Assembly: GCA_019411205.1 (NCBI GenBank)
Contig: DXRF01000005.1
Span: 1 to 32,677 of the forward strand
Length of the DNA stretch: 32,677 nt
Reading direction: 5' to 3'
DNA from: Parabacteroides sp.
GTDB lineage: Bacteria; Bacteroidota; Bacteroidia; Bacteroidales; Tannerellaceae
Position numbers and translations under genes: made by a program
Notes under the pieces: generated by a model
What the model saw: only the letters and a program-made list of their open reading frames with translations
The model's database searches: none
Told to the model about the DNA's origin: nothing
Part shown: positions 1 to 7,733 of the stretch, piece by piece
Numbering within the stretch: position 1 is the first letter of the stretch
Layout of the letters: each line of letters begins with the position of its first letter

Positions 1-24
1 GCGTCAGATGTGTATAAGAGACAG
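1..24 (+). other. Sequencing adapter remnant (Nextera transposase end)
   Basis: These bases match the 3' part of the standard Nextera read-1 adapter, ending in the 19-bp transposase mosaic end (bases 6-24, AGATGTG...GAGACAG). This is library-preparation sequence left at a contig end, not chromosome. The apparent GTG start of the first reading frame uses the last adapter base, so it is an artefact. Confidence 0.96.
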
Positions 25-863
25 TGAAGGCACCGATCAACTCGTCCGGCGATGATTTCGGTATCACATTTGCCGGAAATAAAGAAAGCGGCTTTTTTAG
101 TTCCAACCGTAATGATGCGCGTGGATATGATCATTTGTATTCTTTTGAATTGCCGGTTATCACTATCTTTATCGAAGGTATTGTCTCCGATGTGGACGAG
201 AACCCGATAGAAGATGCTACGGTCCGTATTGTTGGTAGGGACGGCCTGAACGAAAAAGTGTTGGTAAAGAAAGACGGTAAGTACAGGGTTGAACTGGAAC
301 GTGATATCCGTTATGTGATGATGGCAAGCGCACGTGGATATTTGAATCAGAATTTTGAGTTGAAAACAGGGCCGGAGGAGAAGAACGAAACATATATCGT
401 GGATTTTTTCCTTTCTCCGATCAGTAAACCTGTTGTGATCGAAAATATTTTTTATGATTTCGACAAGGCAACGTTGCGTCCGGAATCAAAGAAGGCGTTG
501 GATGAAATGATCAAAATGTTGAACGATAATCCGAACGTAACGATCGAGTTGGGAGCGCATACCGATCGGAAAGGTTCGGAACAGTACAACGAACGGTTGG
601 CGCAACGGCGGGCACAGTCGGTTGTTGACTATCTGATTGCCGGAGGGATCGCCCAAGACCGTCTTGAGGCTAAAGGGTATGGTGAAAGCGTTCCTAAAAC
701 AATTAATAAGAAGATGGCCAAGAATTATGATTTCCTGAATGAGGGAGATGTTTTGACCGAAGAATTCATAGAAAAGCTGACTCCTGAGCAGCAGGAGATT
801 GCAGACCAAATAAACCGTCGGACGGAATTTAAAGTCTTGCGGACGAATTATAATTTATTTTGA
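25..863 (+). CDS. OmpA family protein with PD40-like and carboxypeptidase-regulatory-like regions, 5' truncated
   Basis: This is the C-terminal part (about 279 residues) of a larger cell-envelope protein. The visible start (NSSGDDFGITF, then SGFFSSNR) is typical of the last blades of a PD40/WD40-like beta-propeller. A carboxypeptidase-regulatory-like beta domain follows at about residues 48-130 (EGIVSDVDENPIEDATV). The OmpA C-terminal peptidoglycan-binding domain covers about 135-275, with FYDFDKATLRPES and the HTD...NERLAQRRAQSVVDYL core. The family anchors the outer membrane to peptidoglycan. The Bacteroidota-typical insert between GYGES and RRTEFKVL is present. The 5' end is missing because the contig starts inside the gene; there is no genuine start codon. 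The gene stops at TGA 861-863. Confidence 0.9.
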
Positions 864-917
864 TTTATTGGTAAGATAAAGAAGATATAAGGTACCTCGA
901 ATTTTGACCTGTAGCCC

Positions 918-992
918 GCAAGAGGTTATCTATAGAACACTGGCATTTTTTCTGAATGAGCCTCGCCGGTTTTCGGATAACCTCTTGCTTTT
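918..992 (+). terminator. Long-loop inverted repeat followed by a T-run, candidate terminator of the OmpA gene
   Basis: A perfect 13-bp stem (GCAAGAGGTTATC 918-930 with GATAACCTCTTGC 976-988) encloses a 45-nt loop and is followed by TTTT. The loop is far longer than in a usual intrinsic terminator, so an RNA element or protein-binding repeat is also possible. Confidence 0.45.
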
Positions 993-1047
993 ATGAATAA
1001 GACTGTTAATTATTTGTTTCTCCGGTTTTTTAATTGCCGATAAGTCA

Positions 1048-1055
1048 TATCTTTG
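1048..1055 (+). promoter_or_regulatory. Bacteroidota promoter -7 element TATCTTTG
   Basis: TATCTTTG matches TAnnTTTG and ends 22 bp before the start codon at 1078. No clear TTTG -33 element is seen at the usual spacing; a T-run at 1025-1031 is the closest. It would drive the thioredoxin-like/M48 gene pair. Confidence 0.6.
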
Positions 1056-1077
1056 CAGGAATAAAAAACAAGATACT

Positions 1078-1998
1078 ATGAGGATAAGAATACTTTACCT
1101 ATTATCTTTCACATTGATCTTTTGCGACTGCAACGGCCAGCAGATGAAGAAAACGGATGCTGGAAATACGAAAGAGCGTACTTTTCAAATGGTTTCTGTT
1201 CCCAGTGTCATTACAGAACCAGAAGAACGCGCCGCTTATTTGGTAAAACATTATTGGGATAAGTTCGATTTTACGGATACCACTTTGATCCATTTTCCGG
1301 AAATTACGGAGCAAGCGACTTCCAATTATATCGATATGATGAAATATGTCCCGGCAAAAACAGCCTCTTCTTCTATCAAAGAGATGATGAATAAAGCGTC
1401 GGCCGACAGTACGATGTTTGTCTATTTTTCCGGTCTATACGAAAAATACCTCTATGATCCGAATTCTCCCATGAGGGATGAGTCTTTGTATATCTATGTA
1501 CTGGAAGCTGTTTTGGAGGCTCCGTTTTTGGATGAGGTAAGTAAAATACGTCCGGCTCATTTGCTCGAATTGGCTCTTAAAAACAGAGTGGGAGAACCGG
1601 CGATAGATTTCACGTATACGCTGGCGAACGGTAAAAAAGAAACTTTGTATCGTACGAAAGCTGATTATCTGCTCTTGTTTTTCTATAATCCGGATTGTCA
1701 TGCCTGTAAGGAAATTACGGACCAGCTCGCTGCTTCGCCGCTTGTGACGGAGTGGATCAAGAATGACAAACTTAAAATCCTGGCCGTTTACCCGGATGAA
1801 GATTTGGAGGCCTGGAAAAAACATATTTCCTATATGCCTGCAGGCTGGATCAATTCTTATGACAGTACGGTGAGTTTGAAAAATGATGAGATTTATGATC
1901 TGAAAGCGATACCGACTCTTTATCTGCTGGACAAGGATAAAAAAGTTATATTGAAGGATGTGACATTTAATCAGGTAGAGAATTATTTAAAACAATAA
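1078..1998 (+). CDS. Thioredoxin-like protein with N-terminal DUF5106 domain, exported
   Basis: This is a 306-residue exported protein. Residues 1-20 form a hydrophobic leader ending in FCDC, a possible non-canonical lipoprotein signal. Residues about 40-165 resemble DUF5106, a helical domain found in Bacteroidales envelope thioredoxins. Residues about 170-306 are a TlpA/thioredoxin fold: FFYNPDCHAC gives the redox pair C207/C210, and P279 in AIPTLYLLD is the cis-proline. It probably acts as a periplasmic thiol-disulfide reductase or isomerase; the substrate is unknown. The M48 protease gene follows after 8 bp, so the two are almost certainly cotranscribed from the promoter at 1048. I read domain identity from motifs, not a profile search. 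Confidence 0.85.
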   Translation: MRIRILYLLSFTLIFCDCNGQQMKKTDAGNTKERTFQMVSVPSVITEPEERAAYLVKHYWDKFDFTDTTLIHFPEITEQATSNYIDMMKYVPAKTASSSIKEMMNKASADSTMFVYFSGLYEKYLYDPNSPMRDESLYIYVLEAVLEAPFLDEVSKIRPAHLLELALKNRVGEPAIDFTYTLANGKKETLYRTKADYLLLFFYNPDCHACKEITDQLAASPLVTEWIKNDKLKILAVYPDEDLEAWKKHISYMPAGWINSYDSTVSLKNDEIYDLKAIPTLYLLDKDKKVILKDVTFNQVENYLKQ

Positions 1999-2006
1999 CA
2001 AACGAT

Positions 2007-2804
2007 ATGAAAGTAAGGATTATTTTATTGTCAATGGCTTTAGTTGCTGGAGTTAGCCTGAATGCCTCGGCTCAGTTTAAAATCGGTGGTAAATCCATCA
2101 ATACTAAAAAGCTGGTGAATGCCGCATCGGATGCGGCAAAAGCGGTGACTTTGTCGGATGAGGACGTGGCTGCCATGGCTCGTGAGTATATCCAGTGGAT
2201 GGATACACATGATGAGGTTGCTGGTCCGGAAACGGAGATGGGACAGCGTTTGGCAAATTTGACGAAAGATATTAAGGTAGAAGGTCTCGATCTGAATTTT
2301 AAGGTGTATAATGTGATTGACGTGAATGCGTTTGCTTGCGGAGATGGCAGTGTACGTGTTTGTGGAGGCTTGATGAAGATTATGGATGATAATGAAGTGT
2401 TGGCCGTTATTGGTCATGAGATCGGCCATGTTTTACATACGGATTCAAAAGACGCCATGAAGCAGGCTTATCTGACTTCGGCTGCCAAGAATGCTGTTGG
2501 GGTTGCCAACAGTACGGCTGCTAAGCTGACAGACTCACAATTGGGTAGTTTGGTAGAAACGCTTGCCGGTGCACAGTACTCGCAAAAGCAGGAGAATGCG
2601 GCAGACGATTATGGTTTTGAGTTCTGTATCGCGAACGGTATCGATCCTTATAGTATGTATAATTCGTTAAATAAACTCTTGGAATTAAGTGTGGAAGCTC
2701 CCAAATCATCCAAGTTTCGTCAGTTGTTTTCGAGCCATCCCGAAACACAGAGGCGCGTCGAAAGGATGAAAAAAAAAGCGGATGAATACACAAAGAATCA
2801 GTAA
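2007..2804 (+). CDS. M48 family zinc metalloprotease, exported
   Basis: This is a 265-residue protein with a signal peptide (about residues 1-22, cleavage after ASA). The zinc-binding HEIGH motif is at 137-141, and the third ligand is expected at E196 in the downstream ENAADDYG motif, the pattern of M48 peptidases (BepA/LoiP-like). It lacks transmembrane segments beyond the signal, so it is likely a soluble periplasmic or lipid-free protease acting in envelope protein quality control; the substrate is inferred only. It starts 8 bp after the thioredoxin-like gene, and pairing a thiol oxidoreductase with an M48 protease fits a shared role in envelope protein folding. Length is normal for a single-domain M48 protein. 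Confidence 0.9.
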   Translation: MKVRIILLSMALVAGVSLNASAQFKIGGKSINTKKLVNAASDAAKAVTLSDEDVAAMAREYIQWMDTHDEVAGPETEMGQRLANLTKDIKVEGLDLNFKVYNVIDVNAFACGDGSVRVCGGLMKIMDDNEVLAVIGHEIGHVLHTDSKDAMKQAYLTSAAKNAVGVANSTAAKLTDSQLGSLVETLAGAQYSQKQENAADDYGFEFCIANGIDPYSMYNSLNKLLELSVEAPKSSKFRQLFSSHPETQRRVERMKKKADEYTKNQ

Positions 2805-2904
2805 TAAACTGTTAATCACCTTTAAATGGATGATTTGCAGGCTAAAATAATGCTAAAAACTTAAATATTCTGCTGTAAAACTATGCTGAATAACATAAAA
2901 CCTG

Positions 2905-2912
2905 TATATTTG
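2905..2912 (+). promoter_or_regulatory. Promoter -7 element TATATTTG of the candidate small RNA
   Basis: A perfect TAnnTTTG match lies 47 bp before a strong intrinsic terminator, with no open reading frame between. No obvious -33 TTTG is present at the expected spacing. Confidence 0.55.
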
Positions 2913-2917
2913 CACTG

Positions 2918-2989
2918 TGTTTTTCATGGTATTAGATTTAAGGTTAGCAATGAAGATTGGTTGTCGTGATGACAACCTTTTCTTTTTTT
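2918..2989 (+). ncRNA. Candidate small RNA or terminated leader, about 70 nt
   Basis: The segment has its own -7 element (2905-2912) and ends in an intrinsic terminator (2959-2989). Between them lies an AT-rich core around ATTAGATTTAAGG (2931-2943) that cannot code for more than a few residues. From memory, similar short transcripts with this core recur in Bacteroidales genomes, perhaps as paralogous small RNAs; I cannot verify this here. A second promoter (3045) lies after the terminator, so the downstream nuclease gene does not need this transcript. The 5' end is estimated from the -7 element. Confidence 0.5.
2959..2989 (+). terminator. Intrinsic terminator of the candidate small RNA
   Basis: A perfect 7-bp stem (GGTTGTC/GACAACC) has a 5-nt loop GTGAT and is followed by a 12-base T-rich tail interrupted by a single C. 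Confidence 0.8.
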
Positions 2990-3044
2990 AGGCCCTTTGT
3001 ACTTTTCTTTTCTTTCGAAAGTTTTTAAGATTCCGAAATAATAT

Positions 3045-3052
3045 TACTTTTG
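3045..3052 (+). promoter_or_regulatory. Promoter -7 element TACTTTTG
   Basis: A perfect TAnnTTTG element lies 26 bp before the GTG start of the DUF151 gene; it would drive the nuclease-transporter pair. Confidence 0.6.
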
Positions 3053-3078
3053 TGTATTGACTAAAAAAATTAAATAGT

Positions 3079-3708
3079 GTGGATACAAGAATAAAGCTGC
3101 GGGTGCAAGGTTTAACGAACAGCCAGATACAGTCAGGTGCTTATGCCTTGATTTTGGCGGAAGAAGATGGGGGGCGCCGCATACCCATCATTGTCGGGAC
3201 GTCGGAAGCCCAGTCGATTGCGATCGCTTTGGAACGCATCACGCCTCCTCGCCCTTTGACGCATGATTTGTTTGCTACCTTTGCACAAGCATTCGGTGTT
3301 CGTTTATGTGAGGTTTTTATCTATAAGTTTGAAGATGGCGTGTTTTATTCCGAACTGCTTTTTGAGGATGGTATAAAACAGATTCGCTTGGATTCACGAA
3401 CTTCCGATGCTATTGCTATCGCTTTGCGTGTGAAGTGCGATATCTATACGACACCAGACATTGTCCGTGAATGTGGAGTCGTGCTTGAAGATGCACCAGA
3501 AGAGAAAGACAAGGATGATGATTCTATACTGGCTCTGGAACCGGAGGAAATACACGATGAAACAAAGCTGAAAAAATGGCTTTCTCTTTTGGATGCCGAT
3601 GAATTGTCGGATCGTTTGAACGAAGCGATCGCTGATGAGAATTACGAGTATGCAAAGATGTACAAGGATGAAATCCGGCGTCGTGAAGAGGAGGGCAGGT
3701 CCAAATGA
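3079..3708 (+). CDS. Bifunctional nuclease family protein (DUF151) with C-terminal UVR-like motif
   Basis: This is a 209-residue protein. Residues about 1-135 are the DUF151/BFN domain: GAYALILAEEDGGRRIPIIVGTSEAQSI, the PPRPLTHDLF loop, and LDSRTSDAIAIALR, all characteristic. Characterised members degrade DNA and RNA. An acidic linker (about 140-165) leads to a helical tail at about 168-205 (LSDRLNEAIADENYEYAKMYKDEI) that reads as a UvrB/UvrC-type UVR motif, the usual arrangement in Bacteroidales. I chose GTG at 3079 because it directly follows the promoter and begins the conserved domain. The stop overlaps the next start by 4 bp (ATGA), implying translational coupling to the nucleoside transporter. 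A nucleic acid degrader paired with a nucleoside importer suggests salvage, which is inference. Confidence 0.88.
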   Translation: MDTRIKLRVQGLTNSQIQSGAYALILAEEDGGRRIPIIVGTSEAQSIAIALERITPPRPLTHDLFATFAQAFGVRLCEVFIYKFEDGVFYSELLFEDGIKQIRLDSRTSDAIAIALRVKCDIYTTPDIVRECGVVLEDAPEEKDKDDDSILALEPEEIHDETKLKKWLSLLDADELSDRLNEAIADENYEYAKMYKDEIRRREEEGRSK

Positions 3709-5027
3709 TAGAACAACAACTTGGTTTTAGTCTTGAGTCTTTTTTACGTGGTATATTAGGTATTACTGCGGTTTTGGGGGTTGCTTACCTGATGAGTTAC
3801 GACCGGAAGCGGGTCGATTGGAAATTGGTGGCGGGTGGATTGTTTATGCAGTTTGTTTTCGCCCTTGCCGTATTGTATGTCCCGGTAGTCGGAATTGTCT
3901 TGGAATGGGTAGGAAAGGCTTTTATCAAGTTGATGGATTTTACTCAGTCGGGAGTCGCTTTTCTTTTAGGGCCATTGGTAACCAAAAGTGAAGGGTTTAT
4001 CTTTTTGTTGAACTCGCTTCCGGTGGTGATTTTTTTCTCGGCCTTGGTTTCCCTGTTTTATTACTGGGGGATTATCCAGCGTGTAGTGGGAGGGTTTTCT
4101 TGGGTGTTACGACGTTTCATGAATATTTCTGGAGCTGAAGGATTGGTTACGTCCGGCAATGTGTTTTTGGGAATGACGGAATCTCCTGTTTTGATCAAGA
4201 ATTATTTACCGGCGATGAACCGGTCGGAAATATTTCTGGTTATGGTTTCCGGGATGGGGACGATAGCCGGAACGGTGATGGGAACTTATATCGGCATGCT
4301 GGCGGGAGATGATCCGGTGTCGAGGGTATTGTTTGCGAAGCATTTGCTTTCGGCGTCGCTGATGGCAGCTCCAGGGTCTATTGTCCTAGCTAAAATCCTT
4401 TGTCCGCAAACAGAAAAAGTCGACGACCGCTTGGTGAAGATGGAGAAGATCGGACAACATTCCACTGCGTTGGACGCACTGGCGGCCGGAACATCGACTG
4501 GTGTACGTTTGATGGTGAATATCGCGGCGATGTTGCTTGTATTCATAGCGATGGTAGCCCTTGCCAATTATATTCTGGAGGAGGTGATTGGCCGCTATAC
4601 CGGACTGAATGATTGGATTGTTTCCATTACGGACGGGAAGGCTCACGGACTGACGTTTCAGTTTATATTGGGAGTGATCCTATCTCCTTTTATGTGGCTG
4701 ATCGGAGTTCCTTATCAGGATGTGATGTTGGTTGGTTCCTTATTGGGGCAGAAAACCATTTTAAACGAGTTTGTAGCTTATTTCCAGCTACAGGAATGGA
4801 AAGATGCCGGTTTGTTTCTATATCAGAAATCTATTTTAATGTCAACCTATATCTTATGTGGTTTTGCTAATATCTCGTCTATCGGTATCTTGTTGGGAGG
4901 AATGGGCGTGTTGGCTCCCGAAAAGCGGGAACTAATCACCCGTTTGGGTTTTCCGGCTATGATTGCTGGTGCGTTGGTATCAGTACTTTCGGCTACGATA
5001 ATAGGAATGATGTTGATTGTCAATTGA
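3705..5027 (+). CDS. Concentrative nucleoside transporter (CNT/NupC family)
   Basis: This 440-residue inner-membrane protein has about ten hydrophobic segments. It shows the CNT layout: an N-terminal pair of helices, the conserved GNVFLGMTESPVLIKNYL region (about 150-167), a gate-like MGTIAGTVMGTYIGML stretch, and a C-terminal CGFANISSIGILLGGMG block (about 386-402), which corresponds to the family's GFAN.SSIGI signature. CNT proteins import nucleosides with Na+ or H+; the substrate range cannot be read from sequence. The start overlaps the upstream stop by 4 bp. The stop codon TGA (5025-5027) lies inside the 12-bp palindrome TGTCAATTGACA (5018-5029), the same repeat core seen near 13600 and 24330. 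Confidence 0.92.
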   Translation: MIEQQLGFSLESFLRGILGITAVLGVAYLMSYDRKRVDWKLVAGGLFMQFVFALAVLYVPVVGIVLEWVGKAFIKLMDFTQSGVAFLLGPLVTKSEGFIFLLNSLPVVIFFSALVSLFYYWGIIQRVVGGFSWVLRRFMNISGAEGLVTSGNVFLGMTESPVLIKNYLPAMNRSEIFLVMVSGMGTIAGTVMGTYIGMLAGDDPVSRVLFAKHLLSASLMAAPGSIVLAKILCPQTEKVDDRLVKMEKIGQHSTALDALAAGTSTGVRLMVNIAAMLLVFIAMVALANYILEEVIGRYTGLNDWIVSITDGKAHGLTFQFILGVILSPFMWLIGVPYQDVMLVGSLLGQKTILNEFVAYFQLQEWKDAGLFLYQKSILMSTYILCGFANISSIGILLGGMGVLAPEKRELITRLGFPAMIAGALVSVLSATIIGMMLIVN

Positions 5028-5069
5028 CAGTGGGGAAATCTTTTAATTTTTAACTTTTAATTTATTCAA

Positions 5070-5768
5070 GTGCAGATATTTTATACGCCGGAGATTGCTG
5101 TGAACCCGGAACTTCCGGAAGAAGAAGCCGGGCATTGTATTCGTGTACTCAGATTGGCTGAAGGTGACGAGATTTTATTGACGGATGGCAAAGGTTCTTT
5201 TTTTAAGGCGGCAATCAGTCGTGCCCATCCTAAACACTGCGAAGTGAACATTCTGGAACAGTGGGAACAGCCTGCTTTATGGAATTTCAATCTTCATATA
5301 GCAGTGGCTCCAACTAAGAATATGGATCGTATGGAGTGGTTTGCGGAGAAAGCAACCGAGATCGGTATTGATGCCATCACTTGTTTGAGCTGCCGTTTTT
5401 CTGAACGGAAGGAAATTAAGCCTGTTCGTTTGGAGAAGATCTTGGTCAGTGCAATGAAGCAATCACAGAAGGCGACTTTGCCGGAACTAAATGGAATGAC
5501 CGATTTCCGCACGTTCGTCAGTCTGCCTTTTGACGGTCGTAAATTTATTGCCCATTGCGAAGAAGGAGTGAAACCTCTATTGAAACAAACGTATCATCCG
5601 GGAAATAATGCTCTTATACTGATCGGTCCGGAAGGAGATTTCAGCCCCGAAGAAATAGCGCTTGCCCTAAAATATGGATTTGAACCCATTTCATTAGGTG
5701 AAAGCCGTTTGCGTACGGAAACAGCGGCGCTGGTCGCTTGTCATACGATACATGTGTTGAATCAGTAA
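5070..5768 (+). CDS. rsmE: 16S rRNA m3U1498 methyltransferase RsmE
   Basis: This 232-residue SPOUT-class methyltransferase methylates N3 of U1498 in 16S rRNA using S-adenosylmethionine. The N-terminal PUA-like part contains HCIRVLRLAEGDEILLTDGKG. The C-terminal knot contains IGPEGDFSPEE (about 188-198) and LGESRLRTETAAL (about 210-222), which form the cofactor-binding trefoil knot in the family. Start GTG 5070 is the only suitable start before the conserved MQIFY region. Length is typical. It lies 42 bp after the transporter and is probably in the same transcript, followed at 9 bp by the acetyltransferase gene. Confidence 0.95.
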   Translation: MQIFYTPEIAVNPELPEEEAGHCIRVLRLAEGDEILLTDGKGSFFKAAISRAHPKHCEVNILEQWEQPALWNFNLHIAVAPTKNMDRMEWFAEKATEIGIDAITCLSCRFSERKEIKPVRLEKILVSAMKQSQKATLPELNGMTDFRTFVSLPFDGRKFIAHCEEGVKPLLKQTYHPGNNALILIGPEGDFSPEEIALALKYGFEPISLGESRLRTETAALVACHTIHVLNQ

Positions 5769-5777
5769 TAACAAACA

Positions 5778-6338
5778 ATGACCGAAAAAGAAAAATGTCG
5801 TCTTGGCCTATTATATGATGCTAATTATGATCCTGAAATATTGGCGGATCGTGGGCGTGCAAAAGAGTTACTTTATGATTATAACCGTTTACGTCCTTCC
5901 GAGCAGATCGGGCGGACGGAACTTCTGAAAAAACTTTTGGGGAAGACCGGGGAGAACTTGATCATAGAACCTCCTTTTGCCTGTGACTACGGGTATAACA
6001 TAGAAGTAGGAGAGAACTTTTATGCGAATGTCAATCTGGTTATATTGGACGGGGCAAAGGTCTGTATAGGAGATAATGCTTTTATCGCCCCCAATGTCGG
6101 TATTTATACGGCAGGACATCCATTGGATGCATCCGATCGCAACAAAGGATTGGAATATGCTTACCCGATCACGATCGGAAATAATGTATGGATCGGTGCC
6201 GGAGCGATTATCCTTCCTGGTGTTACTATTGGTGATAACGTGGTAATTGGAGCTGGTAGCGTAGTGACAAAAAACATACCCGCCTATTCACTTGCTGTCG
6301 GAAATCCTTGCCGGGTGATCAAGCGAATAGACGGGTAA
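5778..6338 (+). CDS. Maltose/galactoside O-acetyltransferase family, left-handed beta-helix
   Basis: This 186-residue sugar O-acetyltransferase of the Maa/LacA/NodL group transfers acetyl from acetyl-CoA to a sugar hydroxyl. The N-terminal helical Mac region (about 1-55) contains LLYDYNRLRPSE. Hexapeptide repeats begin near residue 60 and include the IEPPFACDYGYNIEVGENFYAN block. H114 in YTAGHPLD is the expected catalytic base, and VWIGAGAIILPGVTIG...VIGAGSVVTKNIPA is the CoA-binding coil region. The true acceptor is unknown; family members are often broad detoxifying enzymes. The gene is 9 bp after rsmE and converges on the second GMP synthase with only 25 bp between. Confidence 0.9.
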   Translation: MTEKEKCRLGLLYDANYDPEILADRGRAKELLYDYNRLRPSEQIGRTELLKKLLGKTGENLIIEPPFACDYGYNIEVGENFYANVNLVILDGAKVCIGDNAFIAPNVGIYTAGHPLDASDRNKGLEYAYPITIGNNVWIGAGAIILPGVTIGDNVVIGAGSVVTKNIPAYSLAVGNPCRVIKRIDG

Positions 6339-6363
6339 TATTTTTTAATGCTTCCTTTTTATC

Positions 6364-7671
6364 TTATTCCCATTCGATCGTTGCATTGGGTTTCGGAGAC
6401 ATATCGTAGCAAACGCGGTTGACGTTTTTGACTTCTTTAAGGATACGGTCCGTAATCTTCATCAAGATAGGCCAATCGACGGGCTCGATAGTAGCCGTCA
6501 TGGCATCTACTGTATTGACGGCACGGATGATAACAGGCCAGTCGAAGGAACGGGCATTGTCGCGTACACCTACGGATTTGAAGTCAGGCACAACGGTGAA
6601 ATACTGCCAAACTTTCTTATCCAATCCGGCTTTCTGGAATTCTTCACGCAAGATGGCATCCGCTTCGCGAACCGCTTCCAGTCTGTCGCGTGTGATAGCA
6701 CCTAAACAACGTACACCTAAACCAGGTCCGGGGAATGGCTGACGAAAGACCATTTCGTAAGGCAAGCCCAATTCGAGGCCGCAAGCGCGAACTTCGTCCT
6801 TGAACAATTGGCGTAACGGCTCGACTAATTCGAATTTCAAATCTTCGGGCAGACCACCTACGTTGTGATGGGATTTCACCATCTTGGCTGTTTTCGTACC
6901 GCTTTCCACAATGTCTGGATAGATCGTACCTTGTGCTAAGAAATCGATACCGTCCAGTTTGCGTGCCTCTTCTTCAAAGACACGGATGAATTCGCCACCG
7001 ATGATTTTGCGTTTTTCTTCCGGATCGGCGACACCAGCCAACTTATCTAAGAAACGATCGGTAACGTCTTTATAAATCAGATTTGCATTCAACTGGTTTT
7101 TGAAAACTTCAACGACATCTTCTGATTCGCCTTTGCGCATCAGACCGTGATTAACGTGTACGCAAACCAGCTTGTCCCCGATAGCTTTCAGAAGCAATGC
7201 GGCAACAACGGAACTGTCGACTCCGCCAGAAAGTGCCAACAACACCTTTCTGTCACCAACCTGGCGCCTTACCAGTTCGATCTGGTCATTGACGAAGTTC
7301 GTCATGTTCCAGTTTGCTTCGGCTTTACAAGTGTCGAACACAAACGGCTTTACCGCTTCTTTGGTCATTTCCATATCGTCGGCAAATTCGTCTAATTTTA
7401 CTTCGCAGAGAGCCTTGTCGTGGCCGGCAGCCATAACTGGGATGCCAACCGAATAGATTTCCGGATTCACATCGATGGCAACACCGTCGATTACATTGTT
7501 AGGACCACCGTTGATGATGATACCTTTTACATTCGGAAGTGCTTTGAGTTCTTCAACTGTAATGTCGTGCGGATAGATTTCGCTATAGACACCCAATGCA
7601 CGGATTGCTCGCGCTAGCACAGTGTTTTCATGACTGCCCAAATCCAGGATAACAATCATATCTTGTTTCAT
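6364..7671 (-). CDS. GMP synthase paralogue with an intact ATP-pyrophosphatase and a degenerate, shortened glutaminase domain
   Basis: This 435-residue protein is clearly a GuaA relative. The P-loop SGGVDSS is at 148-154, followed by VKSHHNVGGLP, the PFPGPGLGVR segment and the C-terminal IEWE, so the XMP-AMP-forming and dimerisation parts look complete. The N-terminal class I amidotransferase is not: at the position of the nucleophilic Cys (C79 in the neighbouring GuaA) there is G83 in PVMAAGHDKALC, and the region that would carry the catalytic His and Glu is deleted. The N-terminal domain is about 140 residues against about 210 in the neighbour. It may use free ammonia, borrow ammonia from a partner, or be regulatory. 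It follows guaA by 62 bp on the same strand with no clear promoter of its own. Confidence 0.9.
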   Translation of the reverse strand: MKQDMIVILDLGSHENTVLARAIRALGVYSEIYPHDITVEELKALPNVKGIIINGGPNNVIDGVAIDVNPEIYSVGIPVMAAGHDKALCEVKLDEFADDMEMTKEAVKPFVFDTCKAEANWNMTNFVNDQIELVRRQVGDRKVLLALSGGVDSSVVAALLLKAIGDKLVCVHVNHGLMRKGESEDVVEVFKNQLNANLIYKDVTDRFLDKLAGVADPEEKRKIIGGEFIRVFEEEARKLDGIDFLAQGTIYPDIVESGTKTAKMVKSHHNVGGLPEDLKFELVEPLRQLFKDEVRACGLELGLPYEMVFRQPFPGPGLGVRCLGAITRDRLEAVREADAILREEFQKAGLDKKVWQYFTVVPDFKSVGVRDNARSFDWPVIIRAVNTVDAMTATIEPVDWPILMKITDRILKEVKNVNRVCYDMSPKPNATIEWE

Positions 7672-7733
7672 ACGACTTTTATTTTTTATTGGTTTTACAT
7701 TTTGTTATACTTGAATGCGGATATATAGAACGA

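Noticed and set aside
6339..6363. Terminator between the acetyltransferase and the second GMP synthase
   Set aside because: The 25-bp convergent gap is T-rich but has no hairpin I could support.
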